From positions 1 to 51,947 of the forward strand of contig CAZIHJ010000009.1 in the NCBI GenBank assembly GCA_964538485.1: a stretch of DNA of 51,947 bases, read 5' to 3'. This DNA comes from JBJXHC01 sp964538485. Its GTDB lineage: Bacteria; Bacteroidota; Ignavibacteria; UBA10030; UBA6906. Positions 42,296 through 51,260 of this stretch are shown here, in pieces (position 1 is the stretch's first letter; the number at the start of each line of letters is the position of its first letter). The notes below the pieces were generated by a model, which was not told the DNA's origin, ran no database searches, and was given only the letters and a program-made list of their open reading frames with translations. The position numbers and the translations under genes were made by a program.

Positions 42296-44239
42296 ATGCA
42301 CTCTGATACCTACCCATTACTTGAAAGCATCAGCATGCCCGCTGATGTCCGTAAGCTGTCTCCCGTCGAAGTGAAGGCCCTCTGTGACGAGGTCAGGCGA
42401 TATCTCATTGATGTGGTCTCCAAAACTGGTGGGCACCTCGGTGCGGGGTTAGGCACAGTGGAATTGACTCTGGCATTGCACTATGTTTTTGATACCCCCC
42501 ACGACAAGTTGGTGTGGGACGTCGGTCACCAGGCATACCCGCACAAAATCCTGACAGGCAGAAAGGACCTCCTTGGAACGATCCGACAGTATAAAGGTCT
42601 CAGCGGTTTCCTAAAACGTTCCGAGAGTGAATATGACACATTTGGGGCCGGCCACGCCAGCACGGCAATTTCTGCGGCACTTGGAATGGTGGCAGCGAGA
42701 GAACGGACCAATGATGATTACGATGTTGTTGCCATCATCGGCGACGGCGCGATGACAGGTGGGATGGCGTACGAAGGAATGAACAACGCCGGGATCATGA
42801 AGAAGGATATGATCGTCGTCCTCAACGACAATAACATGTCAATAGCACCCAACGTTTGGGCAATTTCCAACTACTTCACACAGCTGATCTCAAATCCATC
42901 CTACAACCGTTTCAAGTCCAATGTATACGATCTGGCGGGAAAACTCGACGTCTGGGGAGATCGGCTGCGAAAGGTCGCATCACGAGTTGAAGGAGGCATC
43001 AAAGTCGTAATTACACCCGGGATGCTGTTTGAGGCGCTGGGGTTCCGCTATTTCGGGCCGGTGAACGGTCACAACATTTCCCAACTGACTCGCATTTTCC
43101 AGGATGTGAAGCAATACGCCGGGCCCATCCTTGTCCACATTGTTACGCAAAAAGGAAAAGGATATAGGCCCGCGGAAGCAGATGTACAGCGACTTCATGG
43201 GGTAACACCATTCGACAAAGTGACGGGAGTATCTCCGAAGAAAGCCGATGGACCGCCGGCATATACGAAGGTGTTTGGAAAAGCGATGGTTGAACTCGCC
43301 AGAGCGAATCCCCGCATTGTTGGCATTACTGCTGCCATGCCCGACGGGACAGGCTTGGATCAATTGCAGAAAGAGCTTCCCGAAAGGTTTTACGATGTCG
43401 GTATTGCAGAACAACATGGTGTAACATTTGCCGCCGGGCTCGCGACACAGGGCTGCGTTCCGGTTGCTGCAATTTATTCTACCTTTTTGCAGAGGGCATT
43501 CGACCAAATTATTCATGATGTGGCCTTGCAACACCTGCATGTTGTCTTTGCTCTTGACCGTGCCGGCCTTGTCGGGGCGGATGGCCCCACACACCATGGG
43601 GTGTTTGATTTGTCATATATGCGCATGATTCCGGAAATGGTCATAATGTCCCCGAAGGACGAGAGTGAATTGCGCGATATGTTGTACACGGCGACCGAGT
43701 ATGGCAAGGGCCCGGTGACGTTGCGATATCCCCGCGGGAATGGTGTTGGCGTACCGTTAAAGGAAGGTTTCGATCTGATTCCGATAGGAAAGGCCGAAAC
43801 ACTCAAATCGGGACATGACGTTGCAATACTCGCAATAGGCTCCATAGTACAAAATGCGATGAAGGCCGCTGAGATACTTGCAGAAGATGGCGTCACCGCC
43901 GAAGTCGTTAATATGAGATTTGTAAAGCCCCTCGACACGGGATTACTGGATGCAATTGCCGTACGGTTCACCTCAGTGGTAACGATCGAGGAAAATGTAG
44001 TGACGGGTGGGTTTGGGAGTGGTGTGGCCGAGTACTTCGCCTCAAAGAACTCTCCTCATCTTCGAATTCGAATTCATGGCGTGCCGGATCGATTTGTTGA
44101 TCATGGGTCCCCTGATGAATTACAAAAGGAAGTCTCCTTGGACCCCGCCGGAATTGCCAGCGTGGTTCAGGAATTCCTCGGCACTCGCCCGCAAACAACA
44201 CCCATCCCATTACAGTTGCCCATACCTGAGAGCGCATGA
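42296..44239 (+). CDS. dxs: 1-deoxy-D-xylulose-5-phosphate synthase
   Basis: A 647-residue thiamine-diphosphate enzyme making DXP from pyruvate and glyceraldehyde 3-phosphate, the entry to MEP isoprenoid synthesis. The TPP motif runs from GDG (149-151) to NDNNMS (177-182). Catalytic-region histidines His47 (TGGHLG) and His78 (VWDVGHQAYPHK) and the pyrimidine-domain DVGIAEQHGVTFAAG are present. The C-terminal transketolase domain is complete. The stop overlaps the ATG of the next gene by four bases. Confidence 0.97.
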   Translation: MHSDTYPLLESISMPADVRKLSPVEVKALCDEVRRYLIDVVSKTGGHLGAGLGTVELTLALHYVFDTPHDKLVWDVGHQAYPHKILTGRKDLLGTIRQYKGLSGFLKRSESEYDTFGAGHASTAISAALGMVAARERTNDDYDVVAIIGDGAMTGGMAYEGMNNAGIMKKDMIVVLNDNNMSIAPNVWAISNYFTQLISNPSYNRFKSNVYDLAGKLDVWGDRLRKVASRVEGGIKVVITPGMLFEALGFRYFGPVNGHNISQLTRIFQDVKQYAGPILVHIVTQKGKGYRPAEADVQRLHGVTPFDKVTGVSPKKADGPPAYTKVFGKAMVELARANPRIVGITAAMPDGTGLDQLQKELPERFYDVGIAEQHGVTFAAGLATQGCVPVAAIYSTFLQRAFDQIIHDVALQHLHVVFALDRAGLVGADGPTHHGVFDLSYMRMIPEMVIMSPKDESELRDMLYTATEYGKGPVTLRYPRGNGVGVPLKEGFDLIPIGKAETLKSGHDVAILAIGSIVQNAMKAAEILAEDGVTAEVVNMRFVKPLDTGLLDAIAVRFTSVVTIEENVVTGGFGSGVAEYFASKNSPHLRIRIHGVPDRFVDHGSPDELQKEVSLDPAGIASVVQEFLGTRPQTTPIPLQLPIPESA

Positions 44240-45240
44240 ACCGCACAAGAGTAGGTGTCGTCGGACTAGGTTGGATTGCCCAGGTTGTGCATCTTCCCAT
44301 TCTCTCCAAGCTTCCTGAAGCCGAGGTTGTCGCTGTATGTGATCGGGACAAGAGCAGATCACGACTGGTCGCGGAGAAATTCGGAGTGAAAAGGGTCTTC
44401 AGCGATCCCGAAAAGATGATGGAATTGGACGAACTTGATGCCGTCATTGTCGCAACTTCGACTGACGCGCACAAAGATGTTGCTCTTGCAGCGTTGAAAG
44501 CGAATAAGCCCGTTCTTGTGGAGAAACCGATAGCCCGCAATCACGCCGAAGCAGTCGCAATAGCAGATGCAGCGAAGCAAACCAGGTGCAAACTGATGGT
44601 GGGAATGAACCACCGTTTCAGGCCCGATACGATGGTGTTGAAGAGCTTTCTTCAAGGGAAAGAACTTGGTAGGGTGTTCTACACAAAAGCCGCATGGCTG
44701 CGGAAGCGAAGCTCGGATAGCAGTTGGTTTACACAAAAGGAAAAATCGGGTGGTGGTGTGCTGATGGATTTGGGTATTGTGATGCTCGACTTGACGTTTT
44801 GGTTGCTCGACTATCCCGATGTCCGTAAGGTCAGTGCCATGCACTATACACACAGGACGAAAAATGTCGAGGATACGTCCGTGGTGTCAATAACCATGAA
44901 GAACGGTTCGCTGCTGAACCTGGAAATCAGTTGGTCGATGTACGTCACAGATGACATCTATGCCTGTCAGTTGTTCGGTACCGAGGGAAGCGCGAGTTTG
45001 AACCCATTGCGCATCAACAAGGAACTGCACGGTAACCTCGTGAATCTTGCCCCCGCAAAAATGGAGGCACCTCAACATCTGTACAAGAGATCATACGAAA
45101 ATGAAATCAAACATTTTCTGGGAGCGGTGCACGATGTCCATCCGGTGATATCCACCGCAGACGAAGCGGTGCAACGGATGCGGATAGTCGATGCAGTATA
45201 CAAGTCGGTCAAGACCGGAAAAGAAGTGACATTCGGCTGA
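44236..45240 (+). CDS. Gfo/Idh/MocA family oxidoreductase
   Basis: A 334-residue NAD(P)-dependent sugar-type dehydrogenase. The Rossmann motif is VGVVGLGWIAQVVHLP, the conserved catalytic Lys is in VEKPIARNHAEA, and the C-terminal alpha/beta domain begins MVGMNHRFRPD. The substrate cannot be read from sequence; family members act on inositols, glucose-fructose and nucleotide sugars. It overlaps dxs by four bases (ATGA), so it is translationally coupled, with no known metabolic link. Confidence 0.93.
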   Translation: MNRTRVGVVGLGWIAQVVHLPILSKLPEAEVVAVCDRDKSRSRLVAEKFGVKRVFSDPEKMMELDELDAVIVATSTDAHKDVALAALKANKPVLVEKPIARNHAEAVAIADAAKQTRCKLMVGMNHRFRPDTMVLKSFLQGKELGRVFYTKAAWLRKRSSDSSWFTQKEKSGGGVLMDLGIVMLDLTFWLLDYPDVRKVSAMHYTHRTKNVEDTSVVSITMKNGSLLNLEISWSMYVTDDIYACQLFGTEGSASLNPLRINKELHGNLVNLAPAKMEAPQHLYKRSYENEIKHFLGAVHDVHPVISTADEAVQRMRIVDAVYKSVKTGKEVTFG

Positions 45241-45259
45241 CAATAAATCAGGAAGATTC

Positions 45260-45946
45260 TTGAAAAAAAGAATCCTTGTTGTAGACGATGAACGGGACAT
45301 CGTGGACCTCATTACGTACAATCTTTCGAAAGAGGGCTACGGTGTTCTTTCTGCTTTCAATGGAAAAGATGCAATCGATAAAGCCGGAAACCAGGTTGAT
45401 CTGATCGTTCTCGACGTGATGATGCCGGTACTCGACGGATTCGAAACGTGTAAACGTTTAAAGGCAAATCAACTAACCTCGAACATCCCCATCATCTTCC
45501 TCACCGCAAAATCGAGCGAAGTGGATGAAATTGTCGGTTTGGAACTGGGCGCCGATGATTTTATTCAGAAGCCAATCAGTCAGAGAAAGCTCATTGCACG
45601 TGTTAAGGCGGTGCTGCGGAGGAGGGAGCAAACAATTGATGACCACGCCGACCAGTCGATCATCAAAATCGGTCGCCTCGAGATTAACAGGTCAAACTAT
45701 ACCGTACGGTTGGGCAAACGGGATATTTTTCTGCCGAAAAAAGAATTCGAGTTATTGGCCCTGCTTGCTGCCAACAAGGGGAAGGTGTATTCCAGGGAAA
45801 TGCTGCTGAATAGCATTTGGGGAAGTGACGTATTCGTTATTGATCGAACCGTTGATGTGCATATCCGCAAAATCCGCGAGAAGTTGGACGATGATGGAAA
45901 TGCCATTGAAACTGTGAAGGGCGTTGGGTATCGCTATCGGGAATGA
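45260..45946 (+). CDS. OmpR/PhoB-family response regulator
   Basis: A 228-residue regulator. The receiver (1-120) has Asp9/Asp10, phospho-acceptor Asp52 (VLDVMMPVLDG), Thr/Ala and Lys (FIQKP). A winged-helix DNA-binding domain (about 130-228) follows, with FELLALLAANKGKVYSREML and RTVDVHIRKIREKL, ending GVGYRYRE. The TTG start has GGAAG four bases upstream. With the PhoR-like kinase 34 bases downstream it forms a classic two-component pair, perhaps phosphate-responsive, although no pho genes are adjacent. Confidence 0.95.
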   Translation: MKKRILVVDDERDIVDLITYNLSKEGYGVLSAFNGKDAIDKAGNQVDLIVLDVMMPVLDGFETCKRLKANQLTSNIPIIFLTAKSSEVDEIVGLELGADDFIQKPISQRKLIARVKAVLRRREQTIDDHADQSIIKIGRLEINRSNYTVRLGKRDIFLPKKEFELLALLAANKGKVYSREMLLNSIWGSDVFVIDRTVDVHIRKIREKLDDDGNAIETVKGVGYRYRE

Positions 45947-45980
45947 CCTGCCAGAGTGAATCTCATTACATAACGGTTCG

Positions 45981-47060
45981 GTGAAACTCCAAGCCCAAAT
46001 ACTGCTCACATATTCCCTCCTCACTCTTTTTCTTTGCCTTGTGTTTTGGGCGGGTGTTTCATGGTATGTAAATGATGTACTGGAAACCCTCGATGTTCCT
46101 GTTGCTCTTGCTGAGGAATTACGAACCCAATCTGATATCGTGCTGGTGTTTCTGGGGCTCTTTGGCCTTGCGCTGACGATGACAGTGAGTGCAGCATTTG
46201 CCCGAAGAATCACCATTCCACTGAACATGGTGTCGCGCACAGCGCAAGCAATCACCAGAGGATCAGTCGATGAACGTGTATCGTATTCATCCACCAACGA
46301 AATCGGAGAACTTGCGCAAGCGCTGAACCAGATGACCGGCAAACTGGGGAGCGATATTGACAAACTCAAGAAGCTTGAGCGTGTGCGAAGTGAGTTTCTG
46401 GGAAATGTCTCTCATGAATTGCGTACACCAATTTTTTCTATCCAGGGTTTTCTTGAAACGTTGCTTGATGGTGCCGTCGATGACCCTGCCGTCAATCGGG
46501 AATTTCTGGAAAAAGCATATCGTCACGCGGATCGCCTCAATGCCTTGCTGAACGATCTCATTGAAATCTCCCGGATTGAATCAGGGGAAATGAAAATGAG
46601 TTTCCGGTACTTCGGTGTCGTTGGATTTGTGCAACACGTGATGGAAGAGATGCGTTCGGATGCTGAAAAGAAACACATTACCATGCTCTTCAAACCCCAA
46701 GTGGATGACAAAGAAGAGGTCTATGGTGACAAAGCACGGTTGAAACAGGTCATGATCAACTTGATTGACAATGCAGTCAAGTACACCGAGCATAACGGAA
46801 CCATTACGGTAGGCATCCGGATCGTGGCAAATAAATGTGAGGTGTCTGTTGAAGATACTGGCTGTGGTATCAGTGAAGAACATCTTCCGAGGATCTTTGA
46901 GAGATTTTACCGCGTGGACCGCGACAGATCAAGGGACATAGGAGGAACAGGGCTCGGACTTGCTATCGTCAAGCATATTGTTGAGGCACACGGTGGCACA
47001 ATCCGGGTGCAGAGCAGTATTGGCAATGGGAGTACCTTCACATTCACGCTGAAGAGGTAG
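45981..47060 (+). CDS. PhoR-like sensor histidine kinase
   Basis: A 359-residue membrane kinase. Two helices (ILLTYSLLTLFLCLVFWAGV and IVLVFLGLFGLALTMTVSAA) frame a very short periplasmic loop of about 20 residues. HAMP follows, then HisKA with His145 (FLGNVSHELRTPIFSIQGF). The HATPase shows NLIDNAVKYT, DTGCGIS and GTGLGLAIV. The tiny loop suggests sensing within the membrane or via partner proteins. GTG start, weak ribosome-binding site. It forms a pair with the upstream regulator; the ribD start is five bases after its stop. Confidence 0.95.
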   Translation: MKLQAQILLTYSLLTLFLCLVFWAGVSWYVNDVLETLDVPVALAEELRTQSDIVLVFLGLFGLALTMTVSAAFARRITIPLNMVSRTAQAITRGSVDERVSYSSTNEIGELAQALNQMTGKLGSDIDKLKKLERVRSEFLGNVSHELRTPIFSIQGFLETLLDGAVDDPAVNREFLEKAYRHADRLNALLNDLIEISRIESGEMKMSFRYFGVVGFVQHVMEEMRSDAEKKHITMLFKPQVDDKEEVYGDKARLKQVMINLIDNAVKYTEHNGTITVGIRIVANKCEVSVEDTGCGISEEHLPRIFERFYRVDRDRSRDIGGTGLGLAIVKHIVEAHGGTIRVQSSIGNGSTFTFTLKR

Positions 47061-47065
47061 CACAA

Positions 47066-48172
47066 TTGCGGCGCGCATCAAACATTGTGTTTGAGAAAAA
47101 AATGATGGCGGAGTGCTTATCGCTTGCTGTTGCTGGCCGCGGTCATGTAAGCCCGAATCCGCTTGTTGGCGCGGTGCTTGTGCGAGGCACGAGGATCGTG
47201 TCTTCCGGCGCACACAGGCGGTTCGGCGACGTGCATGCCGAAGTGGAATGTCTCTCCAGATACAACGGGCCGGTTTCTGCGACGACGCTCTTTGTAAATC
47301 TCGAACCGTGTGCTCATTTTGGCAAAACACCGCCATGTGTCGATGAGATTATCAAGAAGCGAATTCCTCGCGTTGTTGTTGCAATGAAGGACCCAAATCC
47401 TTTGGTTGCAGGAAAGGGAATTGCTGCACTGAGACGGGCCGGGGTTCAGGTGTTGGTGGGAACATTGCGAAACGAAGCCGAGGAACTCAACCGTGAGTTC
47501 ATTCTTCATATCACAACACATCGTCCCTATGTTCATGCAAAACTGGCACAAACGTTGGATGGCAAAATTGCACCAATGAATCGCAAACGAGCGTGGATAT
47601 CGTCGTTGCCTTCACGACGACTTGTGCATCAATGGAGAGGATGGCATGATGCAGTACTTGTGGGAGCCGGAACCATCAAGGCAGATAATCCATTGCTTAC
47701 CACGAGAATGGTGAAAGGTCGTAACCCTGATGTTATTATTCTTGACGGCCGGTTCTCGATTGCCGGAAATGCCCGCGTATTCTCCATGCGGAGCCGAAGA
47801 GTGTTTCTCTGTGTCTGCGAGGAATATCTACGATTGAACCGGAGGAAAGCATCATTGTTAGAACGACTTGGCGTGGAGGTTCTTGCGTTTGAGGGGAAGG
47901 CAGGGAGAATATCACCTCGCGTTCTGTTACGCGAGCTTTACAGGCACCGCATCGGTTCCATTCTGCTCGAAGGGGGGAGGGACGTGCTCTCTACCTTTAT
48001 CCAGGCCTCTTGTGTGGACAAATTGAGTGTCTTTATCGCACCCACAATCATGGGGGAAGGTGTGGAAGGATTCCAGGTGAAGAAACAGCAGGTCCTTCTG
48101 GGTTCAAGAGTACAATCAACGGTGATTGGCAAAGACATTCTGATTAGCATGAACTTCGAGAGAGGCAGATGA
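47066..48172 (+). CDS. ribD: Bifunctional riboflavin deaminase/reductase RibD
   Basis: A 368-residue two-domain enzyme for steps two and three of riboflavin synthesis. The N-terminal deaminase has zinc ligands His57 and Glu59 (HAEVECL), Cys82 (LEPCAHFGKTPPC) and Cys91. The C-terminal reductase has KLAQTLDGKIA, GAGTIKADNPLLT and ILLEGGRDVLSTF. TTG start with GAGGT upstream. No FMN riboswitch precedes it because it directly follows the kinase gene. Its stop overlaps the ribE start. Confidence 0.95.
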   Translation: MRRASNIVFEKKMMAECLSLAVAGRGHVSPNPLVGAVLVRGTRIVSSGAHRRFGDVHAEVECLSRYNGPVSATTLFVNLEPCAHFGKTPPCVDEIIKKRIPRVVVAMKDPNPLVAGKGIAALRRAGVQVLVGTLRNEAEELNREFILHITTHRPYVHAKLAQTLDGKIAPMNRKRAWISSLPSRRLVHQWRGWHDAVLVGAGTIKADNPLLTTRMVKGRNPDVIILDGRFSIAGNARVFSMRSRRVFLCVCEEYLRLNRRKASLLERLGVEVLAFEGKAGRISPRVLLRELYRHRIGSILLEGGRDVLSTFIQASCVDKLSVFIAPTIMGEGVEGFQVKKQQVLLGSRVQSTVIGKDILISMNFERGR

Positions 48173-48819
48173 TGTTCACCGGGATTATTCAGGAGATTGG
48201 TAGACTTGCCATGCGTGAGGAAATACCTGAAGGCCTGCGTCTCACAGTAGATTCCTCCGGAGTTGTAAATGAACTCCAGGTAAACGACAGCATAGCGGTC
48301 AACGGTGTGTGCTTGACAGTAGTTAACAAATCTTCTTCGATGTTTGTGGCCGAAGCGGTCGAGGAGACCTTGAACAAAACCACGTTGGGTTCCCTCAGGC
48401 CGGATTCAAATTTGAATCTGGAATTGCCCCTGAGACTCAGCGATCGTCTCGGAGGACACCTTGTGCAGGGTCATGTCGACGTAGTTGGTGAAATTCGGAA
48501 CGTTGAAAAGAATACCATGAACTGGCTCATCACAATTTCATTTCCAGATCGCTTCAAACACTACGTCATCCCGGTCGGGTCAATTGCTGTTGATGGGATC
48601 AGCCTTACTGTGGCAAAACTCGAGGGAAGCAGCATTGTAGTTTCCATAATACCACACACTCTGGAGAAAACTACGCTTTCAGGGGCATATGTTGGGATGA
48701 GGGTAAACCTCGAATTCGACCTGGTTGGAAAGTACATAGAAGCCATTATCACGTCAAGAAACACAAATATCGATCCACTGAGCTGGGAAAAATTGAGGAT
48801 GTGGGGCTACGGTGCTTGA
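48172..48819 (+). CDS. ribE: Riboflavin synthase alpha chain
   Basis: A 215-residue trimeric enzyme dismutating 6,7-dimethyl-8-ribityllumazine to riboflavin. The two tandem lumazine-binding repeats are visible: MFTGIIQEIGRL with DSIAVNGVCLTV, and HLVQGHVDVVGEI with GSIAVDGISLTV. I start at the second ATG (MFTGII, the universal family start); the first ATG (48169) overlaps the ribD stop. ribA/ribB and ribH are not in view. Confidence 0.95.
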   Translation: MFTGIIQEIGRLAMREEIPEGLRLTVDSSGVVNELQVNDSIAVNGVCLTVVNKSSSMFVAEAVEETLNKTTLGSLRPDSNLNLELPLRLSDRLGGHLVQGHVDVVGEIRNVEKNTMNWLITISFPDRFKHYVIPVGSIAVDGISLTVAKLEGSSIVVSIIPHTLEKTTLSGAYVGMRVNLEFDLVGKYIEAIITSRNTNIDPLSWEKLRMWGYGA

Positions 48820-48881
48820 TTCGAGCCCAAGTTTTGCGTATTTTTGAATACTTCAATCGTCTATTCAGCAAGGGTACAATT

Positions 48882-49229
48882 ATGTTTGGTTTTCTTATTG
48901 CTTTGCAGGTTTTGATCAGTATTCTCCTCATCGTCGTTATTCTTATGCAAGCCAGCAAAGGCGGCGGGCTGGCTGGAACCTTTGGAGGAGGATCCGTCGG
49001 GATGGTCTTCGGGGTCCGCCGCACCGCGGATTTCTTGATCAGGGCAACACAGATATTGGCTGGAGTTTTCTTTGCGTTGAGTCTCGTTACAAACCTCTTT
49101 TTCTTGCCGCGGGGAACGACAGCTGAAAGCGTTATCCAGAAGGGAATGGGGGGACAAACTGCGCCTGCTGCAACAAGCCCACAGCTTCCTCCGCCCCAGG
49201 AACAACCCACGCAGCAACCCGGACAATAA
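48882..49229 (+). CDS. secG: Preprotein translocase subunit SecG
   Basis: A 115-residue membrane protein with two helices (FLIALQVLISILLIVVILM and AGVFFALSLVTNLFFL). The family linker QASKGGGLAGTFGGGSVGMVFGVR lies between them. The C-terminal tail is Pro/Gln-rich (QLPPPQEQPTQQPGQ), longer than in E. coli. It belongs to SecYEG. The ATG at 48882 with AAGGG upstream gives the usual start; an in-frame extension back to 48801 overlaps ribE. A TTG-N20-TATTTTTG arrangement at 48816-48846 resembles a Bacteroidetes promoter but is weak evidence. Confidence 0.95.
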   Translation: MFGFLIALQVLISILLIVVILMQASKGGGLAGTFGGGSVGMVFGVRRTADFLIRATQILAGVFFALSLVTNLFFLPRGTTAESVIQKGMGGQTAPAATSPQLPPPQEQPTQQPGQ

Positions 49230-49254
49230 ATCTGCGGTCTTCGATACAAGTTCT

Positions 49255-49327
49255 GCACCCATGGCTCAATCGGTAGAGCAACTGACTCTTAATCAGTGGG
49301 TTCCAGGTTCGAGTCCTGGTGGGTGCA
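49255..49327 (+). tRNA. tRNA-Lys (CTT anticodon)
   Basis: A 73-base cloverleaf. Acceptor stem GCACCCA pairs with TGGGTGC, discriminator A. The D-arm is GGCTCAATCGGTAGAGC. The anticodon stem ACTGA/TCAGT holds loop CTCTTAA, so the anticodon is CTT. The T-arm is CCAGGTTCGAGTCCTGG. CCA is not encoded. Confidence 0.97.
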
Positions 49328-49418
49328 CATTACTTCTTGAATACATGCCCCTGGCTTCCACCGATGCAGCCCTTGCACAACAGTTTTCCTGCAAACCAGC
49401 GTGATCAAAGGAGCGGGG

Positions 49419-50396
49419 ATGAGCTTGCTCCAACCTTTTCCTGAGAGTGTCCTTGCCAGGCGCCCAGGCGCCGGAATTGTAAAACTGATCGGCAATGATT
49501 GTCTCGACCTCCTGCATCGCCTTTCCACGAACGATTTGAATACATTGAAACCCGGCGATGTAAGAGCCACGGTATTGACGACTAACAAGGGTCGAATCGT
49601 CGACTATGTTCATGTCGTTGTGGATATCCACCATGTATATATCATTACATCTGCAAATCGGGATGCTATTGTAAGAGATTGGATTGACAAGTTTACGATC
49701 ATGGAAGACGTCTCGACGTCAATTGAGACAAATGAATGGGTATTGCATTCCTTGATTGGCAAAGGCCTCCACAAAACTACAGACGACTTAGGACTTAGCC
49801 ATGATGGCGTCGGAAGGGCAACGCTCGATCAACAAAGGATAAATTACACGGTACAGGAGTTTGGAACCACTTTCCAGAATACCCTCACAAGAACGGATGC
49901 GGGAGATGGTATCGAGAGTGATCTTCGTTTATTGGCGAGGAGTATTGGCATTCCAACTCTCAGCCCGGAGGAGTACGAAGTATTCCGCATTAGCAGAGGT
50001 ATTCCATCCGCGCCAGGAGAAATCAATGACCTGTTTACTCCGTATGAAGTGCGACTGCGTGATGCCATCAGCTTTTCAAAAGGTTGCTACGTCGGACAGG
50101 AAGTCATTGCACGGCTCGATACCTACCAAAAGGTACATCGACACATGGTTGGCCTTCTGCTCCAAGGCACGCTGCCCGCGCTCAAGGGGGTGAGACCCGT
50201 CTATCTGGAGAACAAAGAGGTGGGATGGATCACAAGTATGCTACCAGAGAAGAGTAGATCAATTGGAATCGGAGTTGTTGAGAAAGAGATCATGGCTGGA
50301 GAGACGTTGAATTTGAAAGAGGAGGGTAGTCCCGTTACCCGGTTGACCGTGTCGGATTTTCCTATATCATATTCCCAGGGATATCACCAGGAATGA
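49419..50396 (+). CDS. ygfZ: YgfZ/GcvT-family folate-binding protein
   Basis: A 325-residue protein of the tetrahydrofolate-binding T-protein fold. The YgfZ signature KGCYVGQEVIARLDTYQKVHR is present with its conserved cysteine, and NDCLDLLHRLSTNDLNTL is the N-terminal folate region. YgfZ helps assemble or repair certain Fe-S clusters with folate; it is distinguished from glycine-cleavage GcvT by the KGC motif. I start at the ATG with AAAGGAG five bases upstream; a GTG at 49401 is an alternative. It overlaps the next gene by four bases. Confidence 0.9.
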   Translation: MSLLQPFPESVLARRPGAGIVKLIGNDCLDLLHRLSTNDLNTLKPGDVRATVLTTNKGRIVDYVHVVVDIHHVYIITSANRDAIVRDWIDKFTIMEDVSTSIETNEWVLHSLIGKGLHKTTDDLGLSHDGVGRATLDQQRINYTVQEFGTTFQNTLTRTDAGDGIESDLRLLARSIGIPTLSPEEYEVFRISRGIPSAPGEINDLFTPYEVRLRDAISFSKGCYVGQEVIARLDTYQKVHRHMVGLLLQGTLPALKGVRPVYLENKEVGWITSMLPEKSRSIGIGVVEKEIMAGETLNLKEEGSPVTRLTVSDFPISYSQGYHQE

Positions 50397-51244
50397 AATT
50401 ATCCTTGACAGTGGCAGAGGTTGACAAATGGCGGGATCGTACTCATCGCTGTGTTCCCCGCTTGGCCGTACGCACAAAAAAACAGACGCTTGACTTCGTG
50501 AACGATGTAGGGTTCTGCTTCGCGTTCAAGGCGGTGAACTCGGAGCTCCCCTGTTTGCTGCATGCGGCCGCTGGAGACCGAAATCATATGCTCCCACGCA
50601 ATGCACAATCCGACGCTCATCTTTCGTTCGTTTGGGAAATGAAGAACATACTTCCAAGCGAGAAAAAGATCTTCTATGGAAAAGTACTGAAACGTCGCCC
50701 AACAATGATCTCACTCGAGTATTTGCCGTACTTTTATGCTCTCGCAGAGAGAACTGGTACAAAGGAAGAACATCAATTACAATTCAAGAGTGGAAGGCTC
50801 TCTGACCTTGCCCGGAACATCATGGATGCATTGATGGATTCGTCACCTCAGGTGACAAAAGGGCTAAAGCTCGCAACTGGAAAACATGCGAAGGACGACA
50901 GAAGCGAGTTCGACAAGGCAATGGCCGAGTTGCAATCGAAAATGTATATCGTAAAGACGGCCGAATATCACCCATTTACGTTTGAGTGGGCGTTGGTTCG
51001 CAAGTCTTTTCCCGGGCAAGTCCGCCAAGCGCGAAAGATCTCCGCTGAGGAAGCCCGTGTCAAAATCCTCGAACGATACTTTCGGAACCAGCTCATTGCG
51101 TCAGTTCCATTGATACAACGGCTCTTCGGTTGGAATCGCAGGAATATCTACCAAACCCTCGGACACCTGGTCAATCGAGGCACCATAATGGCAAATGTAA
51201 AGATTGAGCACCATAGCAGTAACTACTATTGTTTAATAGACTAG
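50393..51244 (+). CDS. Hypothetical protein, possibly AlkZ-related winged-helix type
   Basis: A 283-residue cytoplasmic protein without signal or membrane segment. FVNDVGFCFAFKA and the later basic, helical C-terminal region (RYFRNQLIASVPLIQRLFGWNRRNIYQTLGHLVNRG) suggest a winged-helix DNA-binding end. The overall feel is of AlkZ/YcaQ-related proteins, but I cannot confirm that. The ATG overlaps the ygfZ stop (ATGA), so the two are translationally coupled. It could act in DNA repair; this is inference only. Confidence 0.55.
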   Translation: MKLSLTVAEVDKWRDRTHRCVPRLAVRTKKQTLDFVNDVGFCFAFKAVNSELPCLLHAAAGDRNHMLPRNAQSDAHLSFVWEMKNILPSEKKIFYGKVLKRRPTMISLEYLPYFYALAERTGTKEEHQLQFKSGRLSDLARNIMDALMDSSPQVTKGLKLATGKHAKDDRSEFDKAMAELQSKMYIVKTAEYHPFTFEWALVRKSFPGQVRQARKISAEEARVKILERYFRNQLIASVPLIQRLFGWNRRNIYQTLGHLVNRGTIMANVKIEHHSSNYYCLID

Positions 51245-51260
51245 GGAGCACTTTGTTCAA

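Noticed and set aside
47061..47066. FMN riboswitch upstream of ribD
   Set aside because: Only five bases separate the kinase stop from the ribD start; there is no room for a leader.
48816..48846. Bacteroidetes-type promoter (TTG-N20-TATTTTTG) before secG
   Set aside because: A single weak match, while the clear promoters elsewhere in the window are of the TTGACA/TATAAT type.
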